DNA of 64,000 nucleotides from Vitellaria paradoxa (GCA_019916065.1 CM034242.1:14260823-14324822); one strand, 5' to 3'; shown: positions 25,086-38,225, numbered from the stretch's first letter. The notes: generated by a model from the sequence alone, not told the origin. Translations and numbers: made by a program.

Positions 25086-25259
25086 GCGTGGGTTTGGCAA
25101 TCATTGTCACCTACCCATTTATTTATTTATTTTTTTAAATAATCATATTTATCCTCCTACATTTTTTTTAATTATCAAAAGTAAAAATATTAAATTAACA
25201 AAAAGATAAAAAAAATAACTAATAAAAAAACCAACTTTTTTCGCATCCCAAACTCACCC
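25086..25259. mobile_element. MITE-like element, about 174 bp
   Basis: Left GCGTGGGTTTGGCAATC after TTA. The right end reverse-complements to GGGTGAGTTTGGGATGCG. The right TSD is not clear. Similar in style to family B (21088-21358). Confidence 0.45.
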
Positions 25260-25364
25260 TCGCTTCCCTGAATCTCTACTTCTACTGTAGTCAAGGATTC
25301 TCATACATACATACATACGTACGTACGTGTGTGTATATATATATATATATATATGTAAAGACGG

Positions 25365-26370
25365 TGATCTTACAAAGCATATATTTTCCTAGAAATTAAT
25401 ATGCAAGAAGAATTGAAGCGTTTCAGGGGGGACAATCTCAGGATGCCTTTGGTTACAAGTGCACAGTGAAGAACAGATATGAATCATATGATGTTGGAAA
25501 CCAAGTTTTTTGGAAGAGAGTTCCTGCAACTAAATGACTGTTGCTTGAACCATTTTTGCCAATTCAAATAAACAATTTCTTTCCCACCAGCCAACCGGAA
25601 AACAAAGAAATGGTTAAGACATCCAAAATAGTTATATATTTGTAAAATAATGTTTTAATTCATCCTATTTCATCGTGCCAGGGGTGTGGTATAATTCTTA
25701 AAGATAAATTGGATACAAACAACTCTAATAAAATTTCATATATCTTTTTTAATTTATTTCACCTATTTCATTACCGAAGTATAGGAGAATACGCGTTATG
25801 GGAGTGTTGGATTGGTAAAAGTTTAATTAACTAAAAAGTACAATAAAAATATAAAAATTTGATGTAAAAGTGATGTGTGATAAAATTTAATTGGAAGATA
25901 GTATAAAAAATTAGTAAAAATTAATAAATTTTGATTAATTTTAACCAATCAAACACATTTTATATTATAATTTTAATCAAAAGAAATACTGATTTATCCA
26001 CTCTATCAATAACCGAGACGGATTTAACATATCATGTGAGATTCAACTCGATGATTTCTCTTAAAATCATCGGAGGCTGAAATTAGCATTGATCAAACTA
26101 ATGTGCATGCAAAAGGAAGCTAGATGTGAAATTCTCCATTCCATAGCTTGAAAGAGAAGTTCCGTACCAGGGGAATTGGCTGAGATCTTCCCTCAACTTG
26201 TGCCGGAGATTGAAAAGCAGAGAAGCCCAGCTTATGTAAAGACCTGTTTAGTTCAACTGGAATATTCTAGTCCAAGAACTTGCAGAGGCTCACTAATTGC
26301 TAGAAATGGCTCGTCAGGTTCATGCCTTATAATGAGAACTTGGGGGGGGGGGGGGGAGTTATGAGTTTTA
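25365..26370. repeat. Segmental duplication, copy 2 (left block)
   Basis: Collinear with 5275-8220 but about one third of the length, because the three mobile insertions of copy 1 are absent. It preserves the unoccupied sites of the TRIM-like element (near 25735) and of the 7811 MITE (near 26250). It carries its own small insert at about 25799-25964. A G-run of about 15 at 26342-26356 follows the block. No ABCC coding sequence lies to its left. Confidence 0.8.
25799..25964. mobile_element. MITE-like insert in duplication copy 2
   Basis: Left GAGTGTTGGATTGGTAAAAG faces right (reverse complement) GTGTTTGATTGGTTAAAA, with TTA on both outer sides (25796-25798 and about 25965-25967). Copy 1 lacks it. 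Confidence 0.5.
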
Positions 26371-29019
26371 ACTAGTTATGACCCATCATAATCAATATAA
26401 ATTTTTGTCATTACCACAACCGTTGGATGGTTGTTATTGTTTCAAAATTAACGGTATGTAGGTACACCGAACGTACACCGGTGCGTAAGCGCACCGAACC
26501 TACCCCTTCCCAACTGAGGGGAATGCGCGTAAGGTTCAGGTCTCACTCTTTCTATATATTTGTTTTGAAATATTTTTTTTATAAAAATTTTTAAATTAAT
26601 GTTTTTTAATTGAATTTTTAATTTTTATTACGCTTTTACACTTTTTGTGTTATCTACCTAACAATAATGAAACTCAAGGATTTAAATTTGGATATTTTTA
26701 GCCTTTAAATTTATTTACTTCATTGTATATTTTTGTCAATCCTATTTCTTAAATTTGGAATATATTGAACCCTTAGATTATTTTTTTTCTTTAATTCAAT
26801 AGGTAAGATCCGATTTTGAAAAATATACTCAAAAAATTGATAGTTGAGATTGCCCCTCTTGAAAATGAACTTTAACCTCCAACTCCATTGTAATGTAAAC
26901 AACTTGTAATATTTTTTTATTAGCGATTTTTGACCTTTACAGATTATTTTTCCTGTTTTTTTTATATAAATTTGATTTTGGTCAAAATGTGTCACGTTAC
27001 CCTTAATCTCTTTTTATTATTAATTTTCATTTTTACTAGTTCTTTTTACAGTTTTCCATGTATGTTTGTTTTATAAATTTAAGGGTATATTAGAAAATTT
27101 ATGGAAAAAAAAAAAGTAAACTTTCACAAATCACTTTAAAATTTAATTTTTTTACTTATTACATGAATTACGAATCTGTAACTTTTATCAATTTATTAAG
27201 TTTTTTTACTCTAAACACCTTTTAAATTTGAGTTCTTTATATGTCAAATGATGCCTTTCTACTTTTAGACATGAATAATTTCTAATAGATGTAAATATAT
27301 ATATATATATATATATATTATTTTCCTTTCCCCTTCTTGTTTTAAATATTTGTTCGTTTATTATTTATATTACTACATTATTCTCTCATAGAAGGGATTG
27401 ACACATGACTCCTTATAAATTTAACATGTGTCAATTCGAAGTGAGCGGATGATGGGCCGGAGGAGTGTGGAGTGCCTTACACGGAAGTGTGAGATATTAG
27501 CTGGTAGATTTTTTTCTCTAAATGACCTAAAAGTTCTGTTTAACTTAAAAAAAACAAAAAACAAAAAATCTAACGACTGGTATTTATATATATATATATA
27601 TATATATTTTAAATACACTATAGCCACCAGCGGACGATCAACCACAGCCTGCTTCAGAGATGAGGATTGCTCCAGTCGTCCGCGCGCCATACACTACCGA
27701 GGCGACAACGAGTGGGGAGTTCACGGTCTATTACTAGGACGACGGCGAGGGGGGGGAGCTGCCGTCGGCCCGAGCTATATATAGTTGACGGAATTGTCGG
27801 AGGTTTTGGGGTACTGGCCATTAGAGAAGATGAGTGGCGTGAGGGGCTGAAGAGGAGTTTGAGGTAAGAATGGGGGACTTAGGGTGGTACCTTTTGTAAT
27901 AAACTTAAAATTCACGCATGAATATTGAAACACTAAAATCAAGAGGTAAAATTCACACGTATATTAATCACAACCATCTAAATTAATTAATATGAATGAT
28001 GTGCACAAAAATTGCGACGGATAACTGCAACGGATAGCTAGAGCTTTCGTTCTCTCTCTTATTTACTCAAAATAATTAAGAGTTTAGTGGGAATCTACCA
28101 ATAAATTATATTTATAAATTTTAATAGATTCCTCTCATTATCGGGTACTGTTGACTTAAGGGTTTACACTAAACTGTCAAACTACATCTTATTAATTAGG
28201 TATCTATAGCCTTAACAATAAATTAGATCATAACAAAGAAGTCTAAATTATTATTTTATTATAACTGTTATATTTAGTCTTCATTAAATAATTTATGAAA
28301 TTCTAATAATACTCTAACACCGTTATTAAGACTGGACGGCGCTCGACGGTAAAGTTGTTAGAGTATGGGATGGATGTTGTAGCTCGTAGAGCGGAGACTC
28401 ACCGCCGTCTCATTCGATTGTTTTGCGGTAGTAGATTCTCAGTTGTGTGGTAGTAACAATTTCTGTATCTATATGGGTTACTCTCATCGGTCCTCGATTA
28501 GGACCATTATCTTCTCTCACTTATCATTTTTTCTTGTGGTTGATACTGCTATTTTGGTTTTTTTTATTTTGTTATAAAATTGTAAAATCACTAAAAAAAA
28601 AAAAACTCTAAGTTTCATTGTACGAATTATAAATTTATAAATAATTATGAATGGGAGCGTTTAGAATAATAAAAAATAAAATAATTTAAAATAATTTATA
28701 AGTTTATAATTATAATGAAATAAAAAATAAATTTACTTTTAAAAAATTTGAAAAATTTTTAAGCATTTTATAACTGATTCATGAATACGCAAGCAAAATT
28801 CCCAGCTTTGCGCTCTGTCTCTCTCTCTCTCGTCCTCTCTCTCTCTTCTTCAGTACAATAATTAATGTTTTCCATTTTTAAATTGTCACACAACAAATTC
28901 CGCTGTGTACTGCTTCACCTTCTTCATAATTAATGTTGCCCATTTTTGACCTGTTGTACAACAAATTCAGTGTTGTATGATGGTGTAACATTAATGTTCG
29001 TTCGAAAAAAGTCGGTGGC
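26371..29019. other. Intergenic DNA with a GC-richer pocket, no recognised gene
   Basis: 26440-26530 has short inverted text (CACCGAACGTACACCGGTGCG). 27640-27880 is markedly less AT-rich, with CG-rich text and a TATATATAG at 27775. ORFs of 66-118 codons cross it on both strands, but none resembles a known protein. 28320-28510 is a second such pocket. TA microsatellites at 27296-27317 and 27587-27606, and a CT run at 28817-28853. Confidence 0.4.
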
Positions 29020-29220
29020 TGAGGCATTAATTACCATTTTTTGTTTTTTTAAATAATTAAATATGCCTCTTATATTTTAAATTTATTTTAAAATTTAAAG
29101 AATAAAAATGTTAAATTAATAAAAAGGTAAAAAATTAGTTATTAAATTTTTTTTTTCCTTTCTAAACACAAAAAAGTAATTCTTTATCAACTAGTTAGGA
29201 GCTAATTAACTAAAAAAAAA
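29020..29220. mobile_element. Partial family B MITE
   Basis: Text such as AACTAGTTAGGAGCTAATTAAC and CTAAACACAAAAAAGTAATT parallels the right part of 21088-21358 in the same orientation. No clean termini. Confidence 0.4.
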
Positions 29221-29247
29221 AAAAAAGAGCCAAGTTTTTTCTTCTTA

Positions 29248-29519
29248 GGCTGAGTTTTCGAATCAAAAAAGCTAGTTTGTTATTTTTTGTTTATAGTTAG
29301 CCGCTAAAAGGATTATTTTTTTATTTTTTTGCACTTAGGAAGAAGAAAAAAATAACTTTTTAGTAATTAATTTTTAAATTTTTGTTAATTTGACATTTTT
29401 GTCGTTCATAATTTAAAAGAAATTTAAGATATAAGAGTGTGAATTTTATCATCTTAAAAAAATCCTAATAACTGAACAATTAGAAGTTAAAAATATAAAT
29501 ATACTTCCCAAACGCAACC
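29248..29519. mobile_element. Tourist-like MITE, 272 bp (family B, opposite orientation)
   Basis: Left GGCTGAGTTTTCGAATC and right (reverse complement) GGTTGCGTTTGGGAAGT. TTA lies before and TAA after. Length and interior match 21088-21358 read in reverse. Confidence 0.65.
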
Positions 29520-29522
29520 TAA

Positions 29523-30744
29523 AATTAAAGTCGTATCTGAGCGCCCATTCGAATGGCTAAAATTTATAACCAAAAAAAAAAAGTTACATAATTTATAAAT
29601 TTTTGGACATTTCATTTTTCGTATGTTTATTTTAAAACTTTTGATTTTATAAATTTTGTCAATTTTTGTCAACTTTTGATAACTTTTCTGATCGAAACAT
29701 TTTGAACGGATCATTTAATCCCGTTGTAAAGGAAAAACCATTAGAACGGATCATCCAGCTCCGTTCCAACAGGTTTTGATAATAAATTTTAATTTAACCT
29801 TCTAAATATTAAAAGGTGATTGGCATATTATATTATTTTTTATTTTTTATTTTTTAACTTCTTCCCTTCCAAATATCCCATGAGTGAATCCACTTGCTGA
29901 CTTTACTACTTTACTGGTGTTTTAGTTTTGTAGTGTATATATATATTTTTATATATAACATGGAATATTTTATTTTTTTTACTTCGATATTTTGACTAAG
30001 AGCAAGAATTCAAAAATAACGAGGACGAGATTTCCGCTAAAGTTACAGGAAACAATCTGGAGCAAGCGTCAATGTTGAAGGTGAAAGGGAGGTGATTTTT
30101 TTGTTAAAATAGATAAAATTAACGCAATCGAATCAAACGTTAAATTGATGAAGGTATTCTTTACTTTCCCATTTATTGATTTAAATAGCATCTCTTAATA
30201 AGATTCGAAATTTTAATTTTATCTTGACGTTTCGTGTTATAAAAATATAGAATAATTACTATATTTTATTATTTATAAAATTTAATATATTATATTTATA
30301 AAATTATCCAATGCTATAGTAAAAAAATACACTTTATTCATCGTAAGTAAGAGACAAAATAACAATAATAAAATGATCCATTTCAGAGTTTTAAAAAAAT
30401 AAAAAATACAACGCGTGTCGATCATCTAAATAAAAAAAATAAAATGTAAAAAACAATTAAATTACATGTTGAATAACTAACAATCACTAACATTTTTAAT
30501 ATGAAAATAACATTAGTATCTAAATAAACAAATCAAAACATAAAATAGAAGAAAAAAAATGTGAATAAAGATATTATGATAATTAATTTGATAATGTTTA
30601 AATTTACTTATTAGTTAAATTTTAAATTAATAATAATTAGTAATATATATTGTACATACTAGATGCTTAATTTTTCACCAATAAAAAAATTTATTATATT
30701 ATAAATACTTATGGTAAAAAGCAAGACCTTTGTTATTTTTTTTT
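29523..30744. other. AT-rich intergenic DNA
   Basis: No gene. 29700-29775 has two copies of GAACGGATCAT with CCGTT(CC)AAC partners, able to form small hairpins. Confidence 0.4.
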
Positions 30745-30999
30745 ATTTTTATTTTTAACAATCAATCGACAAACCATAACACATGTAGTGATTAGATGGC
30801 ATGAAAAATAAAAAATTTGTGTAAAAATAATATGTATCAAAATTTAATAAAAAAATTAAAAAATTAATAAAAGTTGAAGTTTTTTTTTTTTTTTTTTAAT
30901 TTTGATAAGCCGAACGCCCCACGTCTGAGTAAAATAGCACCCTCAAAATCACGCAATCCTAATCACAACTGTAATATCTGAGTAAAATAGCAAAATTTT

Positions 31000-32110
31000 T
31001 TTTGGTCCTACAGATATTCTGCGCACTTTTATTAAGAAATGTTGCGGAAACGCCGGAAAAAAAAACAATTTCGAAGATTACTATTAATCAAAAGTTATAG
31101 TTTCAAGTCACGATTGTTGAGTTAAAATTGTCATTCTAAATATTGATTATTGTCGAGAGTTGGCTCAAAGAAATGCTATATGAAATAACGGGTGTTGACG
31201 ATAGTTAACTGAAAATTGCGCTTTTATGCTACGGTTCTATACTCAACGTTAACCCACCTCTCAAGCTCAATTATTCGCTCACTCCACTATTTCTCTCGCA
31301 CTCAATTCAATGCAATAATAGTGGATGTAGACTCTAAAACATTTCTGGATCAATTGTTTTAGACCAAAATCAATTTTAAGCAATTGAATGCTAAGATTTT
31401 AATTATAATATTTATTAAAAATAATTTAATAAAATAGATTTATATTAGTTAGATTGTTTATTAAATTAAATTAAACTAAAATAATACGTTTTATTTATTA
31501 TTTATTAAAAATAATTTAATGAGGATCAATTATTTTAGACCAAAACCAATTTTAAGCAACAAGATGCTAAGATTTTAGTTATAATATTTATTAAAAATAA
31601 TTTAATAAAATAGATTTATATTAGTTAAATTGTTTATTAAATTAAATTAAATTAATACATTTTATTTATTATTTATTAAAAATAATTTAATGAGCATCAA
31701 TTGTTTTAGAACAAAACCAATTTTAGGCAACTAAATGCTAAGATTTTAATTATGATATTTATTAAAAATAATTTAATAAAACGGATTTATATGAGTTAAG
31801 TTATTTATTAAATAAAATTAATACTTTTTATTTTATTATTCATTAAATTATTATTTATTAAATTATAAATTATTTATTAAATAATTTAATTAATATATTT
31901 AATGCGTAGTTTATTATTTATTATATGGTTTAATAATGAATTTAACCAGCTCTCAACAATAATTGTCATTTGGAATAACGGTTTTAACTCAACAACTACG
32001 GTTTGAAATTACGTGTTTCATTAATAATATTTTTTGAAATTATTTTTTTTTGGCAACATTTCCTGATATAGTGTGCAGAACACCCATAGAACCCACAAAA
32101 AAAAAAAAAA
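31000..32110. mobile_element. Long-TIR (Mutator-like) non-autonomous element, 1.1 kb
   Basis: About the first 150 bp and the last 150 bp are diverged inverted repeats. Left ATATTCTGCGCACT, AAGAAATGTTGC and GTTGAGTTAAAATTGTCATT face right (reverse complement) GTGTTCTGCACACT, GGAAATGTTGCC and GTTGAGTTAAAACCGTTATT. Long TIRs without a transposase suggest a Mutator-like or fold-back element. A clean 9-bp TSD is not seen because both sides are A-rich. Confidence 0.6.
31348..31870. repeat. Tandem repeat, three units of about 171-176 bp, inside the long-TIR element
   Basis: Units begin at ATCAATTGTTTTAGACCAAA-like text near 31349, 31525 and 31696. Each continues through AAATGCTAAGATTTTA-like and ATTTATTAAAAATAATTTAA-like stretches. 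The last unit decays into AT-rich text. Confidence 0.8.
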
Positions 32111-32300
32111 AAGGAGTGCAAAAAAAAAAAAAAAAAAGTCTAAAATAGCACTCTCAAAACCGCGCAATCCTAATCACAGTGTAACCAAACAGTTAGGCCT
32201 ACCTTTCGCCTCCATCACCATCTAGACAGCAGGCTGCAGTAGACGGGCCATAAATATACAAGTCCCTACCTTTGCCCTTGTCACTCGCAAAACAAATTAG

Positions 32301-32907
32301 GGTTTCGTTTGCTTTAAAAAAAAAAAATTGTAATTCTTGTTTGTCTTGTATGAATTTTTGAAAGTTGTAACTTTTAGTGCGTCAATCACATTCGAAGAAA
32401 AAAAAAAAAAAAACTCATGTTCGTTTAAATAAAAAAATAAATTACCTTTTTTTGGTTTTTTTTTTTTTTTACTCAAACGAATAATTTTTATTAAAACAGA
32501 TGTATCTTTTTAGAAATACGATTCACACGCTTGAAACTTATAATTTAAAAAATTTGTAAAAAAACTCCATATAGGACGAAAAAAATTACCAAAAATGCTT
32601 CTAAATTTTTTTTAATCAAATAAAATCTAAATTCCCATCTTGTTTATCAATTTTTACCAACAAACTATAATTTTCTGTAATTTTTTTTTTCAATTTCTTT
32701 CCAAAAAAAAAAAAAAAACAAATCTTCAACTTCTCTAACTTTTATCAACTTTCAATTTTCTTCCACTCTTACGATCTTTTATCCATTTTTTTCTAATTTT
32801 TTTCAAAAACTTCAATTTTTTCAATAAATCTAAATTTTTTTTAAGTAATATACTAAACAACCAAAAATATAAAATTTAACAAAATTTTTTTATTTAACAA
32901 AATTTAA
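32301..32907. other. AT-rich spacer with homopolymer runs
   Basis: Several A and T runs; no gene. Confidence 0.4.
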
Positions 32908-33245
32908 GGGCTCATTTGGTTTATTTTTTCATTTTTTGTTTTCTATTTTTATTTTTTATTTTCTATTTTGAACTCATTTTTTATTTTACACTTTTTGAAA
33001 GCAAGGAAAAAGCTCAAAACGTATTTGATCATTTGTATTTTCAAATTTTGTTTTAGAAAACAGAAAACGGACTTACACACAAAATAAAAAATGACAAAAA
33101 GTTGTTTTAAACGTTTTTAATTCAAAACTAGAAAAATTTCAAAATAATAAAAATAAAACATTTTTTTTGTTTCTTTACTTTAAAATTTGTTAAACATAAA
33201 ATGAAAACAATAAACAAAAAATAAAAAAATAAACTAAATACCACC
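32908..33245. mobile_element. Tourist/Harbinger-like MITE, 338 bp
   Basis: Left GGGCTCATTTGGTTTATTTT and right (reverse complement) GGTGGTATTTAGTTTATTTT. TSD TAA at 32905-32907 and 33246-33248. Same family as 7078-7383. Confidence 0.75.
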
Positions 33246-33399
33246 TAAAATTTTGATGCCGCAGCCCGGGAAAGGGCAAGACCCGTAACCATCTATCCAT
33301 TATCTTCACTTCTTTCGAGGAACCAAATCCACATATATATATTTTTTATATATAAATGTAAGTGATGGTTTCGGGGTATTTTAATTGTTATGCTTCTTC

Positions 33400-34225
33400 T
33401 TCTTTTCTTTTTTTTTTTTTTTTCAGGAAGTATTTAGTTTCTTTAAGCGTATTTTAATAGTTGAATTTCATTTAAAATAAAAATTTATTTGAATTACAAT
33501 AAAATTAATTAAATACATATACAAAATATCTATCAATTTTAGAAACGTATTAAATTTCACTTGCAATAAAAAAATTGTCTGAATTAATTTAACTTTTTAT
33601 TTTTATTCATTTAGAATAAAAACTATGTCAATTACTTTTATAGTTTTACTTTTCATTCACCGTAAAATAAAAATATATATATTTTAATCACTTTTAATAT
33701 TTACTAACTTCACAAATATAAAAAAAATTATCAATTTTAGGAGTGTTTTTAATTTTTGAAATTCATTTAAAATAAAAGCTATTCTGGTAGCTTTATTTTT
33801 TTATTTTTTTTATCTTTTATCAATTGATTTAAGTTTCATTATTATATTTAAATGTGAGATCTTTAAATAATTGACTTTTATAGGTGTTTTAATAGTCGAG
33901 TTCATCTAAAATCAAAAATTTAATACTAAATAAACATGAAAAATATTTATCAATTTTTAGCGTGTTTTAAAAGTTTAATTTAACTTAAAAATATTTTAAT
34001 TCTTTTATGTTCTCCTCACCTTGAAGAAAATTTATTTTAGTTATTTTAACTTAATATTCACTTAAAAACTTACCCAAAAAAAAAATATTCACTTAAAATA
34101 AAATACTATTTTAATCACTTTAATACCAACTAAATAAATAAAAATAATAAATATTTATCAATTTTAGAAGTGTTTTAATTATTGAATTTTACTGAAAATT
34201 TAAATTTTTCTTAATAGCTGAGTTT
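33400..34225. repeat. Segmental duplication, copy 2 (right block)
   Basis: 33680-34225 matches 10050-10560 in order and orientation (for example ATCTTTTATCAATTGATTTA, AATGTGAGA-CTTTA, TTTAATCACTTTAATACCAA). This is the right limit of the match I can follow. Confidence 0.7.
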
Positions 34226-35255
34226 CTTTATTAGGAGTGTTTATTTAAAATTTAAAATCATTTCTCCAATACTCATTTCAGTGAAGTGTTATTCAAATAA
34301 TTTAAAAGAAATGATTTATTTTCTTAATTTCTCATTCTTATCAATATAATGAGTAATTATGCATTGATGTTTATATTTTGACAACACTTCCACATATCGG
34401 AACTCAAACAAATTTTTTCTTCAAAATTTTGAAAATATTCTTTTAATTGATCTTTATTTATTTTACCACTTGTGCTCGTAGGTATTAGAATTTATTGTTG
34501 GTGGGAGAATTAATTAAGTCCCCTCTGTGAGCATAATAGATATAGACTTTTCTAGGATCCATTTAATAAAAATAATTTGATGAAAAAAGTTTTAAGTATG
34601 CAATTTAAAAAATTTAAAGTATACAAATTAAGAAAAAATAAAGATACAAATTAAGAAAATTAAGTATGTAAAATTTTAGGATAAATTAAAATAATTAAAT
34701 TTACTAACTTTCAATAATTTGAACCCTTGAAAGACTTGATCTTTCATTATGGACTTCAAATTTTAAGAGAGTTGAGAGCTTTTGAACTCAATCGAAGAAC
34801 GAGCTTGAGAGTTGCTAGCTTGAGAGTAGAGTGACTTGAAAGATAATGATAGAAATTTGTGATTTTTTAGTTGAATATATGTGATGTATTTATAATGGAG
34901 GATTGGAGAGTTTGTAAATAAATTTGAGAATTTTTTTTGTAATTTTGTAATTTTTTATTTTTATTTATTTATTTATTTATTTTTACCGTTAAAAGATGTT
35001 AGGCAACCGCTAGAATGGAATTAATTCTCGCTATGATAATATTTTTCATAATTCTCTTTTTTGTTTCTTTTACAATACTCTCTATTTATAAATTATATAA
35101 CAATTGTTAAACAGACTAATTAATTTAGTAATTAAATTTCAACTAACTAATTTTGGTCTATAACAAAAATAGAGAAGAAGTTTAAAAGATTGAAAATGAC
35201 AAGAAAATACGGGGTGGTGGAAAAGATGACACTTGCCTTGAACCGTGAGGACTCT
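34226..35255. other. AT-rich intergenic DNA
   Basis: No gene. 34740-34830 has GAGAGTTG/GAGCTTGAGAG text but no ORF. Confidence 0.4.
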
Positions 35256-35258
35256 TAA

Positions 35259-35643
35259 GGGTCGTTTGGAACTCTAAAAGAGTTTAAAAATTTTTTAAAA
35301 TTTCAAAAGTTTAGATTTTTTAAAATTTTAATTAATTTCAAATTTTTAAAAACATTTGTCAAAATCTGTTACAACAAATCATCGTAATACATTCCAATAA
35401 ATTTTGTTATATTTTCGAAAAAGTTAGATTGACATTTGTACCAAAATGTTCTACAAAATTTTAAAAATTTTTGAGATTCTCTATTAAAATTTTATCACAC
35501 GTCACTTTATATAATTTTTAACAACTTTATATCAAATCATATATAAGCATCCAACTATTATTTTAAAATAATTTTTTACACTATATTTTAAAAAAATTCA
35601 TTTTTGTTAACTTTTGCTTATTTTTTACGCTCCAAACGGCTTC
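35259..35643. mobile_element. Tourist/Harbinger-like MITE, 385 bp
   Basis: Left GGGTCGTTTGGAACTC and right (reverse complement) GAAGCCGTTTGGAGCG. TSD TAA at 35256-35258 and 35644-35646. AT-rich interior. Confidence 0.75.
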
Positions 35644-35646
35644 TAA

Positions 35647-37803
35647 AAGACTCTTGTTTCACTTTCGACTTTGTGAGATTAGGATAAGGGGAGACTGAAA
35701 TTGGTTTTGAAATTCAAGTCCGCGATGTTGAATCTTATCCATTGAAAGGGAAGATTTGAATCTCAAGAACGCTCACGTAGTCCAAATAATATCTTCCAAA
35801 TTACTTCACCCCATTTATGACAATATTTCACTATTCTTATTTTCTTTTATTGTAATAGTTAATTTGTATATCTTTTAAATTAATAAATTTTACATCAATT
35901 TTAATCAATTATAAGAGATATTAATTTATATTAATATACATAAAAAAATTTTAAATTCATTATTTAAAATTCATAAATACAAATGCAAGCTAAGTATATT
36001 TGAAAAATTATATTTTATATAAAAAATATATTTAAATTATTACAATAATTATAAAAATTTTTGACAAACTTATATTAAATTATCATTAAACATCGAAGTA
36101 ATAGAAGTAATATTTTAATAAATATATGTATTTATTTCACATCAAATTAGAGAAATAAAGGGCTATTTAGGTAAAATTTTATTTATGATTTATGACCAGC
36201 AATAAAAAAGTTCAAATTCAACTATTTTGAGTTAGTATGTAGATAAAATGAAGTTATATTTTTAATAAAAAAATATATATTCATCTTAATTAATATCTCC
36301 TATAACTTCATTAAAGTTCATGTAAATTTTATTAATTTAAAAGATATATAAATTAATCATTATAATTAAGAAAAAAAAAGAAAAAGAAAAATAAATATTA
36401 TCATAAATGAGATGAACATATTCATGTTAGGACTGCGTGATTCATGTTAGGACTACACGAAACTTCTTAAGATTTAATTAAATCTTTCTTTTCAATAGAT
36501 AATTTTCAACTTTGAAAATTTAAATTTCAAAAATAACTTCAGACCCTTTTATTCGTAAAATTGATGGTCTAAAGTTTAGAGATTGTTTGGGGAAATTTTT
36601 GACCTCTTTTCTCCGTAGACCCCCCTCTCCCTTACTCCCATATGCTCCCTTCCGACGCCAACCTGCGTATAAGAAAACAAAGAAATAAAGTGGTCGGAGT
36701 TTATTCCTGACTAAGGATTCTCTGATACTTAAGTCAGTTTCCGATATGGAAAATAATTTTATGCCAATAAAGAAAGAGAAAGAGAGCGATATAGAGATAG
36801 AGAGAGAGCAAAAGAGCCCCCTACCTGAATTACGCTTCTAACATTTATAGAGTGAAAATCTGACAAATTTTGTGCTGATTTGACTACACAACAGTGGTAT
36901 TAAATATTTGATGAAGTAAGCCTTGAAATTTGTGAAAAAGTGACATTTGTGTACATATTTGACAGATCTTGTTTCCTGTTTCATTTGAGTGTAAGTAAGT
37001 AAAATCATTATATGACATAACTTTTAGACTAAATAGTTCTAATCCAACTAGATTATACTCTCACTGGTAAGGGGAGTAATATTATGTTTGGGAATACTCT
37101 ATTGTGGTTAGAGACACACTATTATGGTCAGAGAGATATTTTTTGGCGCTACAGATATTAACTTTAGTTCAATTAGGAATTATTCCTCCCGCGTCTTGCA
37201 CCAATCGGTCAAAGCTTTGCTTAAAAAAATCAATTCAGAAGTAAATATTTTTAACGTAAATATATACCGTTTAAACTATGACAAAAATTTTAATTCAATT
37301 TAACTAAGATATTCTGTAATTAGGGTGAACCTTGAAATTAATCTCTGACTTGGAGTCTTAATGAATACTCTAGTATGGGAATTAATTCCTCCCTGACCTT
37401 AACACCAGTTGGTCGAAGCTTCAATCAACACATCTGGAGAAATTTTGATTACGATCCGACAAGAGAGAATTGAACATGCTGCCAGACAATTTTCCCTTTA
37501 CAAACTACGTGCCAAAATCCAAGAAGCTTGACATTCGCCCTTTCTCAAAGAAACAGGTCGGGTACGTGCAAAGCACGCAAAAAATGATGTCGTACGAGAA
37601 AATGTTAAAATTATGTGATAATATTAAAGTATAATGATTGATGCATGTGTGAGGTATTGAAATTGAAAACATAATAAAACACACCGCTGACTGGGTGAAG
37701 AATCGTGCCCCAGGACAATCGCGGAAATAGAAAATGCAATGAATGACATGACAAACTAAAAAAATACATAGATCTTGATTCTTACGAATAAACAAAATAT
37801 TAA
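35647..37803. other. Intergenic DNA
   Basis: No gene recognised. 36420-36462 holds a short tandem repeat (ATTCATGTTAGGACT twice). 36765-36815 is AG-rich. 37080-37480 has LTR-like short motifs but no boundaries. Confidence 0.4.
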
Positions 37804-38225
37804 GGCACCATTTGGTGCACCAAGAAGTACTAAAAAAATAAAAAAAAGTGTAATGCGTTAAATACTTTTTGACGTTTGGTGACGCCATCAAAATTTACGA
37901 AAATTTCTGTTGGAACATTTGTTGCTATAAAAGGTTGAAAGTCTGTCAGTGGTGTTGCTATAAAAGTTATCAGGTCAAAAAAAAAACCGTTGGAACAAGC
38001 ATTTTAGCACCTGTTACAACGGATTTCAAAAAAAAAATCTTGACCTTCTCCGTTGGAATAGGCATTCTAGCACCCGTTCCAACGGATTTCAAAAAAAAGT
38101 TTTGACCGTTCTGTGCGCATGTCATTCGTGCACAAATCATGGGATTGGTAAAGTTTGAAAAATTTTAATAACTTTTGGTATCTTTTGGTCATTTTTGGTG
38201 GATTTATGTTGCACTAAACAGGGCC
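37804..38225. mobile_element. Tourist-like MITE, 422 bp, with internal palindromes
   Basis: Left GGCACCATTTGGTGC and right (reverse complement) GGCCCTGTTTAGTGC. TAA lies before and AAA after. Two tandem copies of a unit of about 60 bp (near 37986 and 38049) each read CCGTTGGAA to TTCCAACGG or its variant, so each can form its own hairpin. Confidence 0.6.

Larger units (their letters stand above)
30745..32300. repeat. Segmental duplication, copy 2 (middle block), split by an insertion
   Basis: 30745-30990 and 32140-32300 together match 8480-8700. Both halves carry a CTCAAAA-C-CGCAATCCTAATCACA stretch, so part of the target is duplicated around the element at 31000-32110. A TCTGAGTAAAATAGC phrase also occurs twice on the left side. 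Confidence 0.65.

Noticed and set aside
27428..27867. Overlapping ORFs of 66-118 codons on both strands as candidate genes
   Set aside because: No family resemblance, low-complexity IYIYIYIY stretches from a TA microsatellite, and no splice or start context.
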